Below, in pieces: positions 35,460 to 43,932 of a DNA stretch of 64,000 nucleotides; position 1 is the first letter of the stretch, and every line of letters starts with the position of its first letter. The notes below the pieces were generated by a model. That model was not told where the DNA came from. It was given only the letters and a program-made list of their open reading frames with translations, and searched no databases. The stretch is from the NCBI GenBank assembly GCA_942493235.1, contig OW818676.1:992001-1056000 (forward strand), read 5' to 3'. This DNA comes from ENR-C587 sp942493235. GTDB lineage: Bacteria; Bacteroidota; Ignavibacteria; Kapaibacteriales; UBA2268. A program made the position numbers and the translations under genes.

Positions 35460-38400
35460 TTATCTTATCACAGAAATCGGATAAACAACTGCTTCGCTAC
35501 CTTTATTTATCACTAATTGATATGTGCCTTGAGCGATTTGTGATAAATCGAACTGCAAATCGTAAGTACCGAATTCGTGATATTTATTATATAATTCGGC
35601 TATCTGTTTGCCACTATTATCAAATAGATATGCGGTGATATTACCGGCTTCAAATACATCTAATTTTGTATTAATTGAATTAGATACAGGATTCGGATAT
35701 GGATATTCAGAATCTATAGATAAATCCTCATCTGCCAAACCATCACGGCGTAGTGTCCAGCGGGAGCGTGGATTGTTAGTAGATGTAGTTTGTAAGTATG
35801 CTTCTTTTCCAGGATTTACATTATACTCAAATACTCTGAAATAGTATAATATATACTTTGTAAGCCCGCTTATGTTTACTGATGGATTAGCATCAGTCCC
35901 GTTATATAATACTTTTGCATCTCCAATAGCAGTGTTAGCAATATCAGTATAAGAGCTTGAGTTAGAAGAATATGTTGCACCATCAGTTAGTGGAGTCGCG
36001 GGAATTTTATACTGCTGTCTGCCGAGCAACAAGCAAGCTTCGCCGTTTCCGCGAGTCCAGCGGACAGTCATCCCGGTTCTTGTTAAATTGGAGAATTGAA
36101 GATTTGATGCTTGAATAGTTGGAGTAATGTCTATATCTATTCCTTCTGTCCATTCATAAGCTCCCATATCAATATTTCCACCCTGAATACGAGCATATCC
36201 GCGTATATCGTTAGTAACTGAATTGTATGTATTGTTTCCGGTATTAATACACGGAGAAGACCTTTTTATTCTATAATCATTATTGTCGGCATCTACAAAT
36301 TGCGGGTTATTTGAATGGTTAGTAGAATTGGTATTGAAACCATTCAAAATTGTTAAATCACCTTCTCCATTAGAATAACAGGAATAGTTAAAAGTTATTG
36401 TGCCGTAAGAATGGTAAATTTGTTTACCGGTTGTAGCAGTATTTTCCCAAATAATCGAATTGTTTATTATTGGACTCGAATCTGGTATATTACACAAACC
36501 ACCACCAAGGTCTGACGCATTGTTACGGATTATAGTACAATTAGTAATTGTCGGATTCGAAAAATCATAATTACATATACCTCCGCCATTGGTTGCTCTA
36601 TTATTGCTAATAGTACAATTAATAATACTCGGACTTGAAAAATAATAATTACTCAAGCCACCGCCATAATTTGCACTATTACCACTAATTGTACAGTTGC
36701 TAATTGTCGGACTCGAAAATTCATAATTACTCAAACCTCCACCACGATTTGCCGTATTATCACTAATAGTACAGTTGCTAATAGTCGGACTCGAATTATC
36801 AAAATTTCTCAAGCCACCGCCTTCAGATGCGGTATTATCACTAATAGTACAGTTGCTAATAGTCGGACTCGAATAAAAATAATTAAACAAGCCACCGCCA
36901 TAATCTGCACTATTTCCGTTAATAGTACAGTTGCTAATAGTCGGACTCGAATCACGATAATTACACAAGCCCCCGCCTTCAGATGCGGTATTATCACTAA
37001 TAGTACAGTTGCTAATAGTCGGACTCGAATCACGATAATTACACAAGCCCCCGCCTTCAGATGCGGTATTATCACTAATAGTACAGTTGCTAATAGTCGG
37101 ACTCGAATCACGATAATTACACAAGCCCCCGCCTTTAGATGCGGTATTATCACTAATAGTACAGTTGCTAATAGTCGGACTCGAATAAAAATGATTACAC
37201 AAGCCACCGCCACCTTCAAATGCGGTATTATCACTAATAGTACAGTTGCTAATAGTCGGACTCGAATAAAAATAATTAAACAAGCCACCGCCACCTTCAA
37301 ATGCGGTATTATCACTAATAGTACAGTTAGTAATTGTCGGTGAGTTACTATAGTTGTAAATTCCACCACCGTTATTATGTGTATAATTCTCAGTATCCTC
37401 AGCATTTCCTCCGGTAATAGTAAAGCCATCTAATACAGCAGTGTTAGTTAATCCTAATCCATCGGGATGATAAAATACATGATAACAATTGTCGGAATTA
37501 TCACCAATGCTTCCTATATCCCCACTTAGTATAGTTTCATTTGCTTCACCTGCTCCAAAATTTGTTCTTTGGCTGATTTCTGTTTCTGTACCGGCAAAGC
37601 CACCATAAATAGCTACTCCGGGTTTCATTCTGAAATGATAATAACGTGAAGAATTAGTCAAATCGTAGGAAGAGCTTGGTTTATATGTGCCGGAAGCTAC
37701 CCAGATTTGGTCGGTGCTTTGAGCCACATTAAGTGCTGATTGAAAAGATGTATAAGCATCTGCCCAGCTGTAGCCGTTATTTGCTCCACTTGCATTATGC
37801 TTAACGTAAATAATTTTTACGGCAGGGTCTGTACTATATTTATATTCATAAGCACCCATATCAATAGTGCCATCAGCTCCGTTTGTTTTATCTAATTTTC
37901 TGCTAAATCCGATTCCTCTTATATCATAAGTAGCATCGCATGAATCATTATCTCCTGTATCTACGCATGGTGAATTACCATAAATACGATAATCACCAAC
38001 AGCCGGGTTTACAAATTTGGGGTTTTCAGTGATATTATTATTATTTGCAGTATCGATAATAGCTTCATTAACATATAAATCATCGACATCATTTGAGTAG
38101 CATGAATAATTTAAAGTAGTAGTTCCTGTATTGTTATAAACTTGTTTTCCTGTAGTAGCAATATTGTCCCAAATGATAGAATTGCTAATAGTCGGACTCG
38201 AATTAACATAATTATATAAGCCACCGCCCTCGGTTGCATTATTACCGCTAATTGTACAGTTGATAATAGTCGGGCTCGAATTTCCGGCATTACATAATCC
38301 AGCACCTGAAGATGCATTATTACCTATAATTATACAGTTCGTGATTGTTGGGCTCGCATAATGATAATTACACAAGCCACCACCTTCTGCAATTACTGAA

Positions 38401-40280
38401 TTATTACTAATTGTACAGTTCGTAATTATAGGACTTGAATAATTAACATTGAATAAGCCACCACCGGTACCACGAAAAGATGTATTATTACCGCTAATTA
38501 TACAGTCCGTAATTATCGGACTTGAATTGTTAAAATTACACAAGCCAGCACCGGCACCTTCCGAAGATGTACTATTAACGCTAATTGTACAGTTTCTGAT
38601 TATCGGACTTGAATTTAACTCATTACATAAGCCACCGCCATAATTTGCATTATTACCGCTAATTGTACAATTGCTTAATATCGGATTCGAATAAGAATAA
38701 TTATACAAGCCACCGCCATTTTCAGATGCCGTATTATTTATAAATGAACAGTCCGTTATAGTTGGATTCGAATTGTCATAATTACTCAAGCCACCGCCAT
38801 TTTCAGATGCGTTATTGCTACTTATCGTACAATTAGAGATTATCGGGCTCGAATAATCTATATTATACAAGCCACCACCATTTGTAGCATGATTTTCGCT
38901 AATGGTGCAATTAGTAATTTCAGGAATCGAATGAAGTTTGTTAAAAACACCGGCACCATTGCTTGCATTATTGTTACTAATTATACATTCCGTTATTATC
39001 GGACTCGATTCCAACTCATTATACAAACTTCCACCATTGGTTGCACTATTACTGCTCATAGTACAGTTAGTAATTGTCGGGATAGAATATCTAAGATTAA
39101 ACACGCCTCCACCATTGCTTGCACTATTATTGCTAATTGTACTGCTAATAATTGTCGGGCTCGAATAATCTATATTATACAAGCCACCACCATCATCACT
39201 TGCCATATTATCGCTAATTATGGAATTTGTAATTGTCGGGCTCGAATATCCGATATTATACACGCCCCCACCATCTGTAGAAATATTTTCGCTAATAGTA
39301 CAGTTAGTAATTGTCGGGCTCGAATATTCAATATTATGCACGCCCCCACCTAAAGAGGCACTATTACCACTTATAGTGCAGTTAGTAATTACCGGACTCG
39401 AATTATAATAATTAGTAAAGCCACCGCCATCTTCAGATGCAGTATTACCACTAATTGTACAATTAGTAATTGTCGGACTCGAAAATTCATAATTACACAA
39501 GCCACCGCCATAATCTGCTCTATTAGTGGTAATTGAACAGTTGCTAAATGTCGGACTCGAATATAAATAATTACATAAGCCACCGCCAGAATAATAAGCA
39601 CGATTATCGCTAATTGTACAATTAATAATACTCGGACTCGAATTGAATTCATTATACACGCCAGCACCATCAGCTGCATAATTACCACTAATTGTACAAT
39701 TTCTAATTGTAGGTGAATTATTATAATTGTAAATTCCTCCGCCATAATTATGTTGATAATTCTCAGTATCATCCGCATTCCCTCCGGAAATTGTAAAACC
39801 GTCTAAAACTGAAGATGAAGTTAATCCTAATCCATCAGGGTGATAAAACACATGATAACAATTCTCTGTGTTGTTGGTAATGCTAAGTGTCTCACCCGAA
39901 CCGCTGACAACATCGTCGCCATTAATATCCCCGCTTAGTATAGTTTCGTTTGTTTCTCCTGCCCCAAAATTTGTCCTTTGGTTTAGTGCAGTTTCTGTAC
40001 CGGCAAAACCGCCATAGATTTCGATGTCTTCAATCATTCGGAAATGATTTCCACGGGAACCAATTCCTAAACCGTAATCATAGCTTGGTGTATAAGTACC
40101 GGAGGCAACCCAAATTTGGTCGCCGATCTGTGCAGCATCAAGTGCTGATTGAAAAGATGTATAGGCATCTGCCCAGCTGGTGCCGTTGTCTGAACCGATA
40201 GCCACATAATCAACATAAATAGTTGTCGAATATAATCTTACAGTAAATAACAAGAAAATTAAAAAAATCATTCTTTTCAT
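35460..40280 (-). CDS. Giant right-handed beta-helix surface protein with T9SS sorting domain
   Basis: 1606 aa. Signal peptide 1-18. Two large parallel beta-helix blocks (about 160-770 and 945-1310) are each preceded by an entry segment with SWADAYTSFQSALDAAQ and YGGFAGTET. They are built from 26-residue units of the type GGGLCNY...SSPTISNCTISDN, resembling chlamydial polymorphic outer-membrane and choice-of-anchor Q proteins. Each block closes with a DIRG...DMGAYE motif. The C-terminal 260 residues are the same Fn3-like/T9SS module as in the three neighbouring genes. It is probably a long surface filament or adhesin. Several units are near-identical in DNA (78-bp period). Confidence 0.9.
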   Translation of the reverse strand: MKRMIFLIFLLFTVRLYSTTIYVDYVAIGSDNGTSWADAYTSFQSALDAAQIGDQIWVASGTYTPSYDYGLGIGSRGNHFRMIEDIEIYGGFAGTETALNQRTNFGAGETNETILSGDINGDDVVSGSGETLSITNNTENCYHVFYHPDGLGLTSSSVLDGFTISGGNADDTENYQHNYGGGIYNYNNSPTIRNCTISGNYAADGAGVYNEFNSSPSIINCTISDNRAYYSGGGLCNYLYSSPTFSNCSITTNRADYGGGLCNYEFSSPTITNCTISGNTASEDGGGFTNYYNSSPVITNCTISGNSASLGGGVHNIEYSSPTITNCTISENISTDGGGVYNIGYSSPTITNSIISDNMASDDGGGLYNIDYSSPTIISSTISNNSASNGGGVFNLRYSIPTITNCTMSSNSATNGGSLYNELESSPIITECIISNNNASNGAGVFNKLHSIPEITNCTISENHATNGGGLYNIDYSSPIISNCTISSNNASENGGGLSNYDNSNPTITDCSFINNTASENGGGLYNYSYSNPILSNCTISGNNANYGGGLCNELNSSPIIRNCTISVNSTSSEGAGAGLCNFNNSSPIITDCIISGNNTSFRGTGGGLFNVNYSSPIITNCTISNNSVIAEGGGLCNYHYASPTITNCIIIGNNASSGAGLCNAGNSSPTIINCTISGNNATEGGGLYNYVNSSPTISNSIIWDNIATTGKQVYNNTGTTTLNYSCYSNDVDDLYVNEAIIDTANNNNITENPKFVNPAVGDYRIYGNSPCVDTGDNDSCDATYDIRGIGFSRKLDKTNGADGTIDMGAYEYKYSTDPAVKIIYVKHNASGANNGYSWADAYTSFQSALNVAQSTDQIWVASGTYKPSSSYDLTNSSRYYHFRMKPGVAIYGGFAGTETEISQRTNFGAGEANETILSGDIGSIGDNSDNCYHVFYHPDGLGLTNTAVLDGFTITGGNAEDTENYTHNNGGGIYNYSNSPTITNCTISDNTAFEGGGGLFNYFYSSPTISNCTISDNTAFEGGGGLCNHFYSSPTISNCTISDNTASKGGGLCNYRDSSPTISNCTISDNTASEGGGLCNYRDSSPTISNCTISDNTASEGGGLCNYRDSSPTISNCTINGNSADYGGGLFNYFYSSPTISNCTISDNTASEGGGLRNFDNSSPTISNCTISDNTANRGGGLSNYEFSSPTISNCTISGNSANYGGGLSNYYFSSPSIINCTISNNRATNGGGICNYDFSNPTITNCTIIRNNASDLGGGLCNIPDSSPIINNSIIWENTATTGKQIYHSYGTITFNYSCYSNGEGDLTILNGFNTNSTNHSNNPQFVDADNNDYRIKRSSPCINTGNNTYNSVTNDIRGYARIQGGNIDMGAYEWTEGIDIDITPTIQASNLQFSNLTRTGMTVRWTRGNGEACLLLGRQQYKIPATPLTDGATYSSNSSSYTDIANTAIGDAKVLYNGTDANPSVNISGLTKYILYYFRVFEYNVNPGKEAYLQTTSTNNPRSRWTLRRDGLADEDLSIDSEYPYPNPVSNSINTKLDVFEAGNITAYLFDNSGKQIAELYNKYHEFGTYDLQFDLSQIAQGTYQLVINKGSEAVVYPISVIR
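36783..37335. repeat. 78-bp tandem repeat inside the beta-helix gene
   Basis: AGTCGGACTCGAAT recurs at 36783, 36861, 36939, 37017, 37095, 37173 and 37254 (spacing 78, 78, 78, 78, 78, 81). Copies at 36939-37172 are almost identical. The period equals 26 codons, so gain or loss of units keeps the reading frame. Confidence 0.92.
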
Positions 40281-40744
40281 AAAAACTCCATTAAATAATT
40301 TGTAATTTATAATAATCGTAGTGAAATATTATATACATATTAGCCCATAGTATCTATGGGGTTAAGAAAATTCTGTATATTAAATATTATATTTGCAGAT
40401 TCTTATTGAAACAAAATTAACTATTTTAAAAATAATATACAAATAATATTGTATCTATATAAAGTATAATTAAAATAATTTTTAAACAAAGTAATCAAGC
40501 CATATAATATACATATATTAATATATTTTCTAATTAGCTGATGTATAATGAGATATATAGTATTTTCTGATTTGTTGATTTCCTGAATATAATTCATATA
40601 AGCTATATATTTATATCATTTAAGTATTTTTTAATATGAATTATTTAGCTTCCAAAAGACTCTTTGTTATTTGAACATGTCTCCTAAACTTAGAATTGAG
40701 TTGAAAAAATATTAAGTCTGTTGCAAAAGTATAATTTATTTAGT
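40281..40744. other. AT-rich spacer upstream of the giant surface protein
   Basis: About 460 very AT-rich bases with no ORF of note. A small CCCATAG/CTATGGG hairpin lies at 40344-40360. The promoter of the minus-strand 1606-aa gene should lie here but is not identifiable by eye. Confidence 0.5.
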
Positions 40745-41044
40745 TTCTTCGCTATTATGTGTGGGTAAGCAAATAAAGAAATCTTTCTTACAACGGCGTT
40801 AGCTTTCGAACATCGGTAATAAGTGTTGTTTAGTCCCCACACTCTTTCTTCTCTTTGTGTTGTTAAAACAAGAGAGTGGTGGTTGAGTTTCTCATTATGT
40901 TACCGATGTTTAACTCCTAACGGAGTTAAAACTTAAAATCAAAGATGTTTATCCAATAAGATATCAAAAATCAATATTTGATATATAAGGATTTTCTTTA
41001 TACAAATAACAATTATTTGCTTACCCACTTAAAATAGCGAAGAA
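40745..41044. mobile_element. 300-bp foldback MITE-like element, copy 1
   Basis: Exactly 300 bases bounded by 32-base inverted ends: TTCTTCGCTATT, then GTGGGTAAGCAAATAA at the left (40745-40776) and its reverse complement at the right (41013-41044), with a 4-base mismatch block in between. Inner arms also pair: AACATCGGTAA (40809-40819) with TTACCGATGTT (40900-40910), and TAACTCC with GGAGTTA at 40911-40928. It has no ORF. A second, diverged copy of the same length lies at 57546. No clear target duplication was seen. Confidence 0.8.
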
Positions 41045-41116
41045 CCACTATTTTACAATAATTCAATAAATAAAAAATTATTATATAAAACAATCGTTTA
41101 TATTCTCTTTATATAT

Positions 41117-41992
41117 ATGGGTATATTTATGGAAAACAGGTTAATTTATTGCTTGAAATATTTATTAATACTATTGATTATTCCTTTTATTAATTCATGT
41201 AGCGATGACACTGAAAGTCCGGTAGAGCCTAATTTTAGTACAGATGGCACCAAAGCATTACTTATATTAGTCGAAAATTCATATTTAATATCTCCTGATT
41301 TGGGTGCAATTTACCCGACAATTAAAACCACAGCCGATTCGGTATTGGCTCAAGTATTTGAAATTGATAAAAATCAATTAGCAGATAAATCTTTAAATGA
41401 GATAATCGAGACTTATGGCGAGGACTGGCAGATAAAACAAATCCGTTCTGTTGCAGATAAATATTATGATAGAGTAATCGTATTAACGGATCAAACAGCA
41501 AACTACAATACTTTACTCGATTCACTTAAATATTTGAATAGCAATTATTCTGCAGTAGATATGATACTCAACGCACACGGGGGCGAAGAGTCAATTGTGT
41601 TTGGTAATTATTCGGTAAGTTCAAACGAATTAGTAAATGATTTAATATCTAAATCAATTAATATCAGAGCATTATACCAAACTTGCTGCTACGGGGCTTC
41701 AACCGTAGATGACTTTGAAAGAGGCGGTGTTTACTGCTGTAACGGAAGTTCAGGAGTAAATTATTTGACCATGTTCTCCGCTAAATTATGGTTAGAAAAA
41801 TGGTGTAGCGGTTCTTCATATATCCAAGCCGTTCTATTTGCTTACAGTCAGGAAATAGAAGAAATTAAGAAATATTCCGGTTCATTACCATTAGACGACT
41901 TATTTTTGAATTCAGAAAATCTTAATAGCAGTATCCAGACCGTTAGAGGTAAATTTATAAAATTATTGTTTAATCAAATAAAACAAATATAA
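41117..41992 (+). CDS. Lipoprotein with a caspase-like (clan CD) His/Cys arrangement
   Basis: 291 aa. A signal segment with a lipobox-like FINSC places the lipidated cysteine near residue 28. The mature protein alternates hydrophobic strands (ALLILVENSYL, YDRVIVLTD, AVDMILNAHG) and has H154-G155 in LNAHGGEE and C190/C191 in LYQTCCYGAS. Strand-HG followed by strand-TCxxG is the catalytic dyad layout of clan CD peptidases such as clostripain, gingipain and caspase-like proteins. The function is inferred only from that layout. It may cleave proteins at the cell envelope. It stands alone, next to the MITE copy, and start M5 (41129) is an alternative. Confidence 0.6.
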   Translation: MGIFMENRLIYCLKYLLILLIIPFINSCSDDTESPVEPNFSTDGTKALLILVENSYLISPDLGAIYPTIKTTADSVLAQVFEIDKNQLADKSLNEIIETYGEDWQIKQIRSVADKYYDRVIVLTDQTANYNTLLDSLKYLNSNYSAVDMILNAHGGEESIVFGNYSVSSNELVNDLISKSINIRALYQTCCYGASTVDDFERGGVYCCNGSSGVNYLTMFSAKLWLEKWCSGSSYIQAVLFAYSQEIEEIKKYSGSLPLDDLFLNSENLNSSIQTVRGKFIKLLFNQIKQI

Positions 41993-42136
41993 AGTTTACT
42001 AATCAATGTAAAGACTTTTACTTTGAATAAATCAGAATATGAAAAATCGATTAATATTTTCAATTTCAATAAATAAGCCCATACTGTTCCCAAGGCGTGA
42101 ACAAAGCTTCTTCACAGAATCAAAACAATATTTTCA

Positions 42137-42168
42137 TTTGATAAAGATGCTTGATTTGCGTATTTTTG
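42137..42168 (+). promoter_or_regulatory. Bacteroidota-type promoter of pyruvate kinase
   Basis: TTTG at 42137-42140 and TATTTTTG at 42161-42168 match the -33 and -7 consensus exactly with a 20-base gap. The ATG lies 39 bases downstream. It is the cleanest promoter in the window. Confidence 0.65.
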
Positions 42169-42207
42169 CGATTAGAATTTTTATATAAATTAATATAGGA
42201 ATCTGCT

Positions 42208-43647
42208 ATGATACCGAGGCAAACAAAAATTATCTGCACTATAGGTCCGGCAAGCTCCGGAGTTGATAATCTTGTGAAATTAATTGAAAGCGGAATGGAT
42301 GCGGCACGACTTAACTTTTCGCACGGCACTCACGAAATTCATTTGGAAACTATTGCACAGGTCAGAGCAGCTTCTAAGATAACCGGTAAGCATATAGTGA
42401 TATTACAAGACTTACAGGGACCCAAAATTCGTACAGGTAAAGTTGAAAATGGTTCGGTATTGCTCAATGATGGCGATGAATTTATAATTACTGTTGACGA
42501 AATGGAATTCGGAAACTCACAGAAAGTAAATACAAGCTATAAAAATCTTATTAAAGAAGTAAAAACCGGATATACGATTTTATTAGACGACGGTTATATA
42601 ATTCTATACATAGAATCTATCAGGAAAAATGACATAATTACCAGAGTAATTAAAGGCGGTAACTTAAAAGATAATAAGGGAATTATTGCTCCGGGTTCAT
42701 CAAGTACGGCTCCATCACTTAGTGAAAAAGATTTAAAGGATTTGAAGTTTGGGCTTGAATCAGGTGTTGACGCAGTTGCACTTTCATTTGTACGTTCCGA
42801 AAGAGATATATTAGAGCTTAAAACCACTATGAAAATTTTCGGCAGAATAGTTCCGATAATCGCAAAAATCGAACGTTACGAAGGTTACGAAGATATTGAT
42901 GATATAATTGATGAAGCCGACGGAATTATGGTGGCACGCGGAGACCTTGGCTTAGAAATGCCGGCAGAGAATGTGCCCATGCTTCAAAAAGAAATCATTT
43001 CAAAATGCAATGCAAAAGGTAAACCTGTTATAATCGCTACCCAGATGCTTGAGTCTATGATATTGAATCCGAGACCTACAAGAGCCGAAGCATCTGATGT
43101 TGCTAATGCTGTGCTTGACCAGACAGACTGCGTAATGCTCAGCGGTGAAACCAGTATCGGCAGATATCCCTTTGATGCTGTCGGATATATGCACAGAATT
43201 ATTATGACTGTCGAGAATAAATTTAAAGTAAATCACATTAAAATCGAACACAACGATTCTAATAATAGAATTGATACTTGCGACGCTTTGGGTAAAGCCT
43301 CTTATGTAATTGCAGAACAAATTAATGCAAAAGCAATTGTTTGCTTGACTTCGACCGGTTCTACAGTACTCAATATCGCAAAATATAGACCAAATATGCC
43401 GATAATTGCATTTACTCATAATGATTTTGCACTGAATAAATTATCCTTTGTTAAGGGAGTAACTCCTCATCTAATCGAAGAATATCAGCAGACTACCGAT
43501 ATTTATAATAAAATAATTAATAAATTAAATGAGTATGATTATTTGCAAAACGGCGATTATGTGGTCTTTGTTGCCGGATTATCTTCTGAAAAAGTATTTA
43601 CCGATAATATAATTAAAATACAAGTAATCGGCGAAGAATATAATTAA
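42208..43647 (+). CDS. pyk: Pyruvate kinase
   Basis: 479 aa, full length for the bacterial enzyme that converts phosphoenolpyruvate and ADP to pyruvate and ATP. The start TKIICTIGPAS and RLNFSHGTHE form the A-domain substrate site. The family signature with the catalytic lysine is IIAKIERYEGYEDID. GIMVARGDLGLEMP and IIATQMLESMILNPRPTRAE are textbook. A C-terminal alpha/beta domain is present (AIVCLTSTGSTVLNIAKYRP). It is a single-gene unit with its own promoter. Confidence 0.97.
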   Translation: MIPRQTKIICTIGPASSGVDNLVKLIESGMDAARLNFSHGTHEIHLETIAQVRAASKITGKHIVILQDLQGPKIRTGKVENGSVLLNDGDEFIITVDEMEFGNSQKVNTSYKNLIKEVKTGYTILLDDGYIILYIESIRKNDIITRVIKGGNLKDNKGIIAPGSSSTAPSLSEKDLKDLKFGLESGVDAVALSFVRSERDILELKTTMKIFGRIVPIIAKIERYEGYEDIDDIIDEADGIMVARGDLGLEMPAENVPMLQKEIISKCNAKGKPVIIATQMLESMILNPRPTRAEASDVANAVLDQTDCVMLSGETSIGRYPFDAVGYMHRIIMTVENKFKVNHIKIEHNDSNNRIDTCDALGKASYVIAEQINAKAIVCLTSTGSTVLNIAKYRPNMPIIAFTHNDFALNKLSFVKGVTPHLIEEYQQTTDIYNKIINKLNEYDYLQNGDYVVFVAGLSSEKVFTDNIIKIQVIGEEYN

Positions 43648-43777
43648 TATAATTTACTATTTGAAATAATTATGTTAACTACAATACGTGGATGAAGAGG
43701 CTATGAAAAATCGGGAAAAATGTAATTATAGTAATAGAAAAATTAAATAAATCTATCAAAAAAGCTAAGCAAAATTG

Positions 43778-43831
43778 GTCATTGTATTGTTTTACCAGCC
43801 GCGTAGCGGATGGTCAGTAACTCAGAATGCC
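43778..43831 (-). repeat. 54-base palindromic repeat, copy 1
   Basis: A reverse-orientation copy of the sequence at 55650-55703 with only a few differences. Its ends read GTCATT/AATGnC. The centre ACCA-n-CCGC-TAC-GCGG-C-TGGT is a hairpin in which both copies keep the stems and differ only at the mismatched base. Confidence 0.8.
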
Positions 43832-43877
43832 CCCATTTTATACAGATTATAAAGAAGCAAACAACCCTTCACACAAA

Positions 43878-43903
43878 AAGCCCCGAGAAAATACTCAGGG
43901 CTT
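43878..43903 (-). terminator. Hairpin terminator of the HELGH metallopeptidase gene
   Basis: Stem 43878-43887 with 43894-43903 (one G-T pair, 6-base loop). On the minus strand it is followed by a run of T, about 30 bases after the stop codon. Confidence 0.8.
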
Positions 43904-43932
43904 ATATATAAATCCTTACATTAGCTGACTAA

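Noticed and set aside
36783..37335. CRISPR array
   Set aside because: The regular 78-bp spacing has no unique spacers. The whole unit is coding and in frame with a beta-helix protein.
36809..37429. 206-aa minus-strand frame with repeated VLLVIIPHLK
   Set aside because: It is an out-of-frame reading of the 78-bp repeats in the beta-helix gene. Its regularity comes only from the DNA repeat.
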